DNA from: Heliocidaris tuberculata | Lineage: Eukaryota > Echinodermata > Echinoidea > Camarodonta > Echinometridae | Length of the DNA: 64,000 nt | Direction of reading: 5' to 3' | Assembly (NCBI GenBank): GCA_025618425.1 | Contig: CM046842.1 | Location: forward strand, 29,317,581 to 29,381,580 | Part shown: piece by piece, positions 41,501-53,200 of the stretch | How the letters are laid out: every line of letters starts with the position of its first letter | Position numbering within the stretch: position 1 is the stretch's first letter | The notes under the pieces: model-generated | What the model saw: the letters and a program-made list of their open reading frames with translations, nothing else | Database searches by the model: none | Told to the model about the DNA's origin: nothing | Position numbers and translations under genes: made by a program

Positions 41501-44500
41501 GAAAACAATATACATGGATAAAAAAATTATAGAAAGTTGAAAAATTTGCCGATTTTGATAGAAAAATGATTTTGAACCTCTCAATGTGTTGCCAATTTAA
41601 GGATTTTAAAGCTTATTCTTGTTATAAAACTTCCTGGCATCAAATGCAATATGGTCATGCAGCAAAAATGGACTCTGTGTGTGCAGAAATTTTGGCACTT
41701 TCTACTCATGCATGGATTGATTGATTGACCCAATTAGTTGATTGATTGATTAAATGATTGAATGATTATTTGGTTGATTGATTGATTGATATGTTGGCTG
41801 TTTGATTGATTGAATGATTGAATAATTGATTGAGTGATTGATTGATTGATTGATTGATTTCTCTTCATAGATGCTGAGTAAGCAGCAAGAGTTCCTTAGA
41901 GTCACCAGTAAACCTGAAATCATGAGTTGATCCATAGATTGTTTGATTGATTAACATCTCAGTTGATTGAATGACTGATTGGTTGATTGATTGATTGATT
42001 GATTTTTTTCTCTCTATGTAGATGCTGAGTAAGCAGCTAGAAGTTCTTGGTGTTGGCAGTAAACCTCAGATAATGTCTAGATTTGTTGAGACATATAGAA
42101 CCATATGGGGCTTGAGTGGTGACCATATAAGCAGGATATATGCTGGAACAGGTGCATTAGAAGGCAAGACAACAGTAAGTTGAGAAAGGGTTTTACACAT
42201 GTCTTTCATACTGCTCTTCATATAGTGTATGGTGTATGATGTAGCAAGAAAACAAGCACATCCATTGGGGGGGGGGGGGGGGTTATAAAATGAATTGTTT
42301 TTATATTGGGTCCTTTAACCACACAATTTGATTCCAAAAAAATGAAAATAGATTGTGCAAGGTATTGAGTCATGGATGATTATGTATACCTTCATGGGGG
42401 TATCAGATTATGTAGGACTGACGCAGACTGACGTAGAATTTGTGAGTCACCTCATATTGATTCTTAGGCTGCCAAAGTTTGTGATCACATGTAATTTTTA
42501 GATTGTAAGTAAATACTCTTGCATTGGCTTTTGAAAAAGTTTCAAGTTTAAAAAATCAACAACTTTGGGACCAAAGAAAAAAAGGTGTAATTTTGACGGT
42601 ATACACGAGTCAATGTACAGTCAATGTTCTTTTATGTTTTTCTAGGCTGGTAAGCTACGGGATGGTGCCAGGTCGGTGACTCGAACCATCCAAAATAACT
42701 TCTTTGATGGCACCAAACAAGAGTCAATAGATGTCCTTCTTCTAGGGAGTTCATTGGTTGGGAATCTGGCAGACAAGGCTAGTTCACTCTTGCCAAGCAG
42801 TCATCTACATGGTAAGATCTCATTATTAGACTCCTTTCAGGTCATGGAATGAAACAAGAATCAATAGATGTGCTTTTACTGGGGAGTTCACTAGCAGGGA
42901 GTCTAGAGGACAAGGCTAGTTCACTCCTACCAAACCGTCATCTACATTTTAAGATATCATTATTAGAAACAAGAAATATTAAATGTGCTTTTACTTGGGA
43001 GTTTAATAATGAGAGTGAAACTGGCAGACATGGCTAGTTCATTCTTTTTATATTGAGTCATCTGCACCTTTTGGATCTCATTAATTGACTCTTATGAGGT
43101 CATTTGAAGGAAACCGAAACCTATAGAAGTGCTTCTACAAGGTAAGTATTTGATAAGGAGCTTGGCAGATTGGTAATCATTTGTTTTACTTTTTATTGGC
43201 TCCTTTCAGCACTTAAAGACAGGTGATTATTGTTCTCTCTTTCTCATCTCTACTGCATTCAGTTCTCTTTCTTTCTCTCCTGTAATGAATGACTATTAAC
43301 CCTTTCAAGACAATTGACCACATTTTGTGGTTTGGCTCAATAACTTTTGATTTAGAGTTCTAAAAACTATACCGGATGCATGAATAGAAAGAGCAAAAAT
43401 TTCTGCACACTCTATGTCCATTTTCGTCTTATGACTATATTGCGTTTGATGCCAGGAATTTTAAAAACGAGAATAAGCTTTAAAATCCTTAAATTGGCAA
43501 CACATAGAGAGGTTCAAAATCATGGTATTTCATCAAAATTAGCAATTATTTTGACTTTTCAACAAAATTCCTAGCCAAGTACCGGTATATTTTTTCAAAG
43601 ACATTACACCTTATTAGAACCATGTAGCACTAAAAGAAAAATATTATTGTTGCCAGTTTGAGGAACAAAATGTGATCAATTTAGTCCTTAAATAATTCCT
43701 GTCCTGAAGGGGTTAATCATTTCTCCCTTTCATGTACTAAAAACTGGTAGTCATTCCTCTCTCATGTACTAAAGACTGGTAGTCATTCCTCTCTCATGTA
43801 CTAAAGACTGGTAGTCATTCCTCTCTCATGTACTAAAAACTGGTAGTCATTTCTCTCTCATGTACTAAAAACTTGTAGTCATTCCTCTCTCATGTACTAA
43901 AGACTGGTAGTCATTCCTCTCTCATGTACTAAAAACTGGTAGTCATTCCTCTCTCATGTACTAAAGACTGGTAGTCATTCCTCTCTCATGTACTAAAGAC
44001 TGGTAGTCATTCCTCTCTCATGTACTAAAGACTGGTAGTCATTCCTCTCTCATGTACTAAAGACTGGTAGTCATTCCTCTCTCATGTACTAAAGACTGGT
44101 AGTCATTCCTCTCTCCTATACTGAAAAAACTGGTAGTCGTTTCTCTCTTTCCTATAGATGCTTTAAAAAAAAAATGGTAATCATGTGTGTCCCTTCTCTT
44201 TCTCTCTCTTTCATGTTCTTAAGATTCGTTTACCCTTTCTCTCTTTCTATTTTTTTTTGGTCCTCCTGTAATGAAAGACTGTTCCCTCATTTCTCTCCTG
44301 TAGAGAAAAAATAGTAACAGTTTCTCTCTTTCTCTTTCAGCTTCTCCGCACATTCTACAAGGTGTGTGTGAGAGAGAAGGGGAGTTCACATCCAGCTCAC
44401 GTTTCAGGATCTGTGTAGGGACATGGAATGTGAACGGAGGCAAGAATTCTCACAGTATCGCTTTCAAGAACGAATCGCTGGCTGACTGGCTTCTTGATAA

Positions 44501-47254
44501 TCCACAGATAGTGGAGGAGACTAACCAAGGTTAGAGCTTGTTTACTACATTCCAGTTGTTGATATAATTGCTGTTGATGTTGTCACTATTGTCATCACAA
44601 TATAAAATATATAGCTGAGTTCAGGGCCGTGTTTCATAAAACTTGCCATCGATGACAAGTTGCAATAACTGTTATGAGCTACTGAAATCCTTGCATCTGA
44701 TTGGCTGAGAGCAAATTAATATAATGATAATAATATACATACATGTACATAGCATAATTATGAGAGTTCTTATGAATGTTGTTATCATTCTGTATTATTT
44801 TTTATTATTTGTATTATTATTTTTATTATTATTATTATTAAGTACAGTATTTGGCATCACCTGTGCCTGGGAGGGGAAAAGCAAACTGAATCACTGTAAC
44901 GCTCGGGTCTCTCCTCCCGATATAACTGATTGGTATGTGCAGGTGTACCACTACACCGGGTTTCCCCCTCTCTTATTCGAGTAGTGCAGTGGGTTCTTAA
45001 CGTGCAAAAGTGGTGACTGTCCTCTGCACGGGGCCTCCAGTTAACATCCTATCTGAGGGACGGAGTGTTTTCCACTGTAACATAGCCTGCGTCTATGAAA
45101 CAAGGGAGGGGCACGTTAACACACAACACAGGCCTCAGTCATCCGCCCAGGGTGGATTTGAACCCACGATCTTTGGTTCGACAGGCAGACGCTTTACCGA
45201 CTGAACCAGCTCTGAGCCAACTCCCCCCCTCTATTGTTTTCCTTCTTATCATTATTATTATTATTTACAAATTCATTTTCAACAACATCATTAACATAAT
45301 AATAGTCACTATTAACCCTTTCAGGACAGGGATTACTTAAAGGCTAAATTGATCACATTTTGTTCTTCAAATTGGCAACAATAATATTTTTCTTTTAGTG
45401 CTACATGGTTCAAATAAGGTGTAATGTCTTTGGAAACAATATACATGGTTAGAAATTTGTTGAATAGTTGAAAGAAATTGCCAATTTTTATGAAAAACAA
45501 TGATTTTAAACGTCTCAATGTGTTGCCAATTTAAGGATCTCAAAGCTTATTCTTGTTTTTAAAATTCCTGGCATCAAACGCAATATGGTCATGCAATAAA
45601 AATGGACATAGTGTGTGCAGAAAATTTTGCTCTTTCTACTCATGCATCTGGTATATTTTTTAGAGCTCTGGATCAAAAGTTATTGAGCCAAACCACAAAA
45701 TGTGGTCAATTGTCTTGAAAGGGTTAATACAAAAATAATAACCATTTGTATTATTATCATTCATCATCATTGTATTTATTAAGTGATCTTATTGATATTT
45801 GTTGTGTAGGTTGCTCAGAGTCGGGGGTTGACTTCTCCGTTCCCAACGACATCTATGCCATTGGCTTTGAGGAAATGGTGGATCTGAATGCCGGCAATAT
45901 CATCAGTGCAAGGTATGTGGTATGCAGAATTGGGTGGGATGGAAAAAGAGATGAGACAGAGGCCGTTATTCTCGAAATGCGTCTAACTTTTAGCCCCCCC
46001 CCCCCAAGTACGTAGATTTAGGCCACTGAAATACTGAGAGCCAAATGTCACCCTCTTTTAATCCTGCAAAATCACCATAGTTCTGGGACTGAATGCAAAT
46101 ACAAAAACCGACAATAGAATTGATTTCTGATGCTCATTTCATGCCAGAAAATAATTTTGCTTCTTTAATTTGTTACATAAATATAGTAATTTATCCAAAA
46201 CTAAGGGTTGATGAATGGCCTTCCATAAATCAGTGGCCTACGTTAAGCCAGGCTTAAATTAGGCCACTTTGGAGAATACGGGCCAGAGAGTCTAGAGGAC
46301 AAGACTAGTTCACTCCTACCAAGCAGTCATCTACATGGTAAGATATCATTATTCTAAACAAGAAATATTAAATGTGCTTTTATTCAGGAGTTTTACAGTG
46401 AGAGTGAAACTGGCAGTCAAGGCTAGTTCATTCTTTCTATAATGAGTCATTGGCACTTTTTGGATCTCATTAATTGACTTTTATGAGCTCATTTGAATGA
46501 AAACGAAACATACAGGTGTGATTCTACAAGGGAAGTAATTGGTAATCTTTTGTGTCTCTTTGTATTCACTCCTGTCTGCACTTAAAGAGAAAGTTGAGAT
46601 CTGGGAAAGGTAAAAAATGATTTGTGAGCTTTCATATTCTCTTTATGTTATTTCTAGAAGATTAATGAAAATGATTTCTCTTCAAATGCCCTCACATTCA
46701 AAGACAAGTATGACAAGAAACAGCTGAAATGTTTTCGCTGAACATTTGTTCGTAGTCCCATATACACATTTCTGTGTGCAGTGCATGTGACTCTCAGCAG
46801 GATTGAGTCAATTTATTATCATTTTGGTGATTCCAAAACCTTACAGCATACACCAATTATGTGCTTTATAATCAACCTTTACCCAGTTGCTTTGAGACGA
46901 GTTTCTTTCACAATCCAGTTGCGTGACCAGAACTCAACTGAGAATGGTGATCATTACTCTCTTTCTCCATTCTACTGAAAGACTGGTTATCATTTCTCTC
47001 TCTTTCTCTTCTGTACTGCAAGCAATTCTCTTCTCTCTTTCCTGTACTGAATGACTTTTAATCATTTCTCTCTCCCATGTACTAAAGACTGGTAGTCATT
47101 TCTATCTCTCCTGTACTTAAGACTGGTAGTCATTTCTCTCTTTCCTAAAAAGAATGAAAAAGCTCTCTTTAATTATTTTTCACCTTTACCAGAACTTAAC
47201 CTTCTCTTTTAAGTTAACTAATCAAGAACTAAGAGGGGATATACATGGTGTGGG

Positions 47255-47295
<41 letters not shown>

Positions 47296-50200
47296 TAGAG
47301 TGAGAGAGAAAGAGGGAGAGAGAAAGATAGAGTGAGAGAGAGAAAAATAGAGTGAGAGAGAGAAAGAGAGAGAGATAGTGGAGCTTTGTGCACATTTCCA
47401 AAATATTGGTATAATGCAGTACCTTTATTTACGACTTTTTCATATCATAATTATATTTTGATATCTTCATGTTTTGTTTCCTTGCAGTACAACGAACCAA
47501 AGAAAATGGGGTGTCGATCTCCAGAAGACATTATCCAGGGATCACAAATACGTTTTACTTGTGTGTGAACAGCTGGTTGGGGTGTGTCTGTACATCTTCA
47601 TTCGACCTCAGCACGCACCTTTCATCAGGTATGGACACAGTGCTCCAACATTTTCTCCGGTGACAAATGCTCCAAGCTTTATTTCATCACAGATGTAGGG
47701 TTAGGGTTAGGGTTGCATTTGGGTTTTAGGTTAGGACTTAAAAACAAAGTAGAGTTCTGGTCAAGCAATAACGTTGTGAAAAAATGTCTTAAAGCAATTG
47801 GGAAAGGTTGATCATGTCTACATAAGAATTGTTTTATAATGTGAGGTTTTGGAATCATCAAAATGACTAATGGAACAAACAGAGGGCTGCCACAGTTGAA
47901 TTTTGGCACACTTAATGAGTATGTACATGTATACGTGTAATATACTCCATACAATGTGGCAGTCCAGTGTTTTGGTCCATGGCGAGGAAAAAGTTGAGTG
48001 CTATATAAATAAATCCAGAATATTGTTATTCTCGATATTTCGTTAATTATACCAAATGTACATCACCCAAATGGACATGTAGGCTGTCACTATTTATTTT
48101 AATAATGCAGGGATGTGGCGGTGGATACCGTCAAGACTAGACTCGCGATATAATCCTTACTTCGGGACATTCATGCAGTGCCGGATCAAACCCTTGACAT
48201 TTTGGATCTCTAGTCGCCTTTTTAAAAGCAATCTGCTACAGTATAACATCTCTATACCAGCAAATTTGACATCTCAGAAACATAAGACTCTCACTGTTTT
48301 GCTTTGATACAGGGATGTAGCAGTGGACACTGTCAAGACTGGACTCAAGGGGGCAGCAGGCAATAAAGGGGGCGTGGCAATCCGTTTCGTGTTCCACGGG
48401 ACGTCCATGTGCTTTGTTTGTGCTCATCTAGCAGCTGGTCAGTCACACATCAAGGACAGGAACGAGGATTACGCAGAGATCAGCTCAAAGATCATGTTTC
48501 CTATGGTAAGCAGGGTTCTCCACTGGTCTGTATTTTGTCCGGGGGCTCTTGTGTTCGTCGGCCTCCGAAGTCAAATTTGCGGTTTCGCAGCGGCGTCAAA
48601 TTTGCGGTTTCGCGACGGCGTCAAATTTGCGGTTTCGTGACGGCATACGTATTATAGTGCACTGCGTCGAGATGGTGCATTATATGTCCACAGAGAATGG
48701 GTATATATATACTCAATTCGATCGAGACGACATTTTTGATTCATCGAATGAGTGGGCGACGCACGTGCACCGCGGATCCACAGACAGAACTCGTTGCGAT
48801 CGATCCAGAGAAGGTGGCCGTGATCGCAATGAGAATTCGACATGGTTCATGCAAAGAGATAATACGTTCGTGCGGGTTTCCGACATGATCATGCGAGTAA
48901 AGTTTTTATTTTAAGTCGATGCTTGATTGCGCAATGCCGCGCGGTCTTGATGCTGTCTTGTCTGTGCGTGAAAATATGTCAATTTTCATATCTGGGCGCG
49001 TCAAGTTTTTGTCCGGGCGGGGAAATTTTGTCCGGGCGGGGAAATTTTGTCCGGGCGCTAAACTGGTTTTTCAAATTTTACCCGGGCGGAGCCCCCGGGT
49101 AAAACCGCTAGTGGAGAACCCTGGGTAAGTGTATAAGTGATGGGCGGGGGAAGAGGGGGTGGAGAGTAATTTTCATGCAGCCCTGGAAGATAATAAAAAA
49201 GAGGTCTGAACGGTTGCAGCTAGGAAACATGCGTCAGAGAAAATTACACCACAATTGATTTCAAACGCCTACCAAAGTCCTTAATTGTATCTTCAATGAT
49301 ATGTCCTTACCCTAACCCTATACCTAACTTAAAACTCACTTGCAACCCTAACCCTGTGCATGGGTTGGAACACTGTCTGAAGAAATTTAGGAGGAGGTTG
49401 AAGACTGGTCAAGGGTGAAAAAAAAGCAGTGAGCTTTCTCATATTTAAAATTCCTTTTCGGATTTAGCAATGTCACATGGAAAGTATTGTTCTCGAATCA
49501 CTCCCTGCACTTCAGGTATGACTAGAAATAGGGTACAAATTTTGGATCTAATCATTATTCCGCATTTTTGTGCAGTTCCATACATCTGTATTGTCATTCA
49601 GTATTTTTGTATTTCGTGATTTTCTGGAAGATTCAAACAATTTGATGAGATTATCTTGATGCCGAAACATTGTGTATTATGTCTTTTTCTAGGGACGTAT
49701 GTTAGAGAGCCCCAACTACGTCTTCTGGTGCCCTGATTTCAACTGTCGGATCAATAAAGAAATAAAGAAATGATTTAGTATTGACTACTGAATTGTATTT
49801 TATCTCTTTTTCGAGGGACGTATGTTAAAAATTCATATCTGTGTCTTCTGTTTTGGAGATTTCACCTATCAGATTAATAAACACAATGCCATAGTATTGA
49901 TTATTTTATTGTGTTTTGTGGCTTTTTCTAGGGACGTACGTTAGAGAGCCATGACTACGTCTTCTGGTGCGGTGATTTCAACTATCGGATCAGTAAGGAC
50001 AATGACGAAGTCAAGGACTTAGTGGCCATTCATGATTATGAAGCTCTCAAAGAATGTGACCAACTCTTGATCGAGAAACGTAATGGGAATGTAAGTATGA
50101 CTGTGGGTGAGATGTGTTAGGTGACCTGTCTCATTGAAATTAAATTCACTACACTGTCAACTATAATACATTGTACATGTTTATACTTCTGGAAGGGTGC

Positions 50201-53200
50201 CAAGAATTAATTTATTGTCTTCTCGAGAAATATTTTTTTTCTGTCGTCAACCATTTAACCCTAGAAAGACAGGGCGGGGGGGGGGGGGGGGGGGGGGGGG
50301 GGGCATGTTTCATAGTTTCTGCTAACTTCTTCCAAGTCATGCACATCTTTTGACACACTTCTTTTACGGAAATCTCATTGAGTCACATTACCTTTTGTGA
50401 TGTAATGTCAGCTTGAAACTGGACAATTTATGGATTCTGTGTGCAAAAAATTTCAAGGGTTTTCCGAAGGAACCATACAATTTGCCCCGAACTACAACCC
50501 TGACTTCATTCCTATTTTGGAAGAATGATTACATAATTACCTCCAAAGATATTTTCTGAATTCCTCATTTTGGTAAAGACTTCTATGTAAAATAGAAAAT
50601 ATATATTCCTAAATTTGCTTTAACACATTCTGAAGTGTTGCTGTTAAATGAAAGGTTGGAAGGTGTGTGACTTTATTTTTTTTTTTTTTATAGACATTCC
50701 AAGGATTTTCTGAGGGTGCCATACGCTTTGCACCGACCTACAAGTACGACCTCTTCTCTGAGGATTACGATACAAGTGAGAAGATGCGCACACCGGCCTG
50801 GACGGATCGGATCCTATGGAGGAGACACAAACCATTCTACTTCAAACATAGCTCCGATGGTAAGGACCCATTCATCTCAAATTGGCAATTTGACCATGGT
50901 TGTAGAATGGTGTCCAGCAGATTTGCTTGATATTTTGTTACCTTTTAAAGATGATCCTTTCCCCTCCGTATTGGCTATACAAAGATCATGAAATGAAATT
51001 TTAGCATGCTTTATGATCAGTTTTTGTAGTTATCATGTTCTCAGTAACACTATGAATTGAATTTTTTTCTTTTAGGTCAAAGCCTCAAACAATACTTGCA
51101 GGTTTGGATAGTAGTAGACAGCTATTTGTTTCTAGAAACTTTTGTTTTGATAGCCTAGAATATAGTACATCGTCAGATAAATAAAGAAAACTTTTACTGT
51201 ATTTCAGTACTAGCTATGGTGTATTGTTATGCTTTCTACTTTTCATATGACTGTTGATATAATAAACACCACACATCTATCCTTTTCTCTTTCCCTTGTT
51301 GTCTAGATCCCTTTGAGGCTTTCCCTGATAATTGGGATCCAGGTCGAGTATTACACTACGGCCGTGCTGAACTGAAGACATCAGATCACAGGTAACCTAT
51401 TCTGCAGTGTTATCTCAACTCTTAGGATTGTTTGACTTCATTGCTACTCTGTAAAAAAAAGCTTTCTCATGTAAATCTTTTCCATGGTTGTAAGACAGTT
51501 ATTCCACCCTTCGCGGGAAATCTACCCTCTAGAAAACTACCCCCCCCTTCTTTGACAACTAAGTGTAGCTTCTTAAGATTAAAGGGTACCAATCACCCAA
51601 AATAATTTTGCTCTGTATGTTAGAGGTTTCATGTCGTTAAACTATACTCAAAATATGGGCTTCAAATATTAATTCTATAAAGAGATATTGCAATTTCAAT
51701 TACACTCTCTATAAGAGCAAAAGCGACTCGAGAGTAGACTCCTCAATGCACCTGTACGTGCTTGCCAAGATAAAGGCCTCGCGCGGAACCAAACTCAGAG
51801 TTGGGTTCCTCGCGAGCATTTTCATGTTATCCTTTATTTCCTTCATACTCACGAAATGTTGACCTATAGAATGCCAGACAAAGTTTTTTGAGGTTGATTT
51901 TATACTTTCTAGCTGTACACAAATTATTTTTTCAGGTGATTGGTAGACTTTAAGTAATAATGCTTAGTTGGTGAACAAATAAGGTTATGAACTGACAATT
52001 ATTCCAACCTCTGGAGTTTTGGCTTACAGTATTTAGGCCTAGCAGTGGCAAGTTAAAGCGTCAGTAGTCATACACACCATTCCATGAACTGAGCATTTTG
52101 GCGTAATTCCAAATTCCTGTTCCAGCAGTATTCATCCCTAATGTGAAAATGTTCACAGCTTTCCTGAAATTGAAAAGCAAATAATCATGATTATACAGGA
52201 GTAGATGAAATCCTGTGTAAAATCAAGGTCTAATCGTGATGCAAGAAGCTATTGTATGAATCATACCTGTGGATTAAGATGAGGAATACTATACCTGAGA
52301 TAATTCAAGAACTAGCCTATTGGAATGCATGTTAACCCTTCGAGACAGTTGAACACATTTCATGGTTTGGCTCAATAACTTTTGATTCAGAGCTCTAAAA
52401 AATATACACATGTACTAGATGCATTAGTAGAAAGAGCAAAAATTTCTGCACACACTGTGTCCATTTTTGTTGCATGCCCATATTGCGTTTAATGCCAGGA
52501 ATTTAAAAACAGGAGAATAAACTTCAAAATCCTTAAATTGGCAACATTGAGGGGTTCAAAATCATTGTTTTTCATCAAAATTTGCAATTTTTTCAACTTT
52601 TCGACAAAATTCCTAACCTTGTACATTGTTTTCAAAGACATTACACCTTATTAGAACCATGTAGCACTAAAAGTAAAATATTATTGTTGCCAATTTGAAG
52701 AACAAAATGTGATCAATTTAGCCCTTGAATAATTCCTGTCCTGAAAGGGCTAACCCATTGCCTACAGGAACCCAGTAGTCCCTGTACTAAGCCTATGGGA
52801 AGTAGAGAATTCAGAAGTTAACGGGTTAAGACAGAATGAAATTGTTTCCATTGGCCTAATGTTCTTTTATGCACATAGACCAGTGGTGGCCATCATTGAA
52901 GTGGAAGTCCAGTTGGTAGACGAGGCTACCAGGGAATCCATCTTCCACGATGTCTTCTGCCAGCAGGGACCACCGGACGCCACGGTCATCCTCTCACTCA
53001 CTGATCACCATGGCAACCAAGTAGAGTTTGCTGATGATGAAATGGATGCTGTCCTGGAGCTGACAGCATCAGAGGGAGAAGCTATTCTGGTCAGGTAAGG
53101 CTGTCTTGGTGTGGTCACACTGCCAGGAAACTCCAGAAAAGTCTATTCCTGGGATGTTTTTGTTGTTGAAGTTTTGCCAGTGTCATTGCAAATTCAAAAA

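Noticed and set aside
42849..43037. A functional alternative exon 10
   Set aside because: The frame is open, but the donor is destroyed and it repeats only the 3' half of exon 10, so it cannot replace it.
43735..44125. CRISPR-like array
   Set aside because: The 32-bp units are contiguous with no unique spacers, in an intron of an animal gene.
49693..49773. A mutually exclusive alternative exon 15
   Set aside because: The acceptor is good, but it has a stop after 26 codons and lost catalytic residues (WCPDFNCR).
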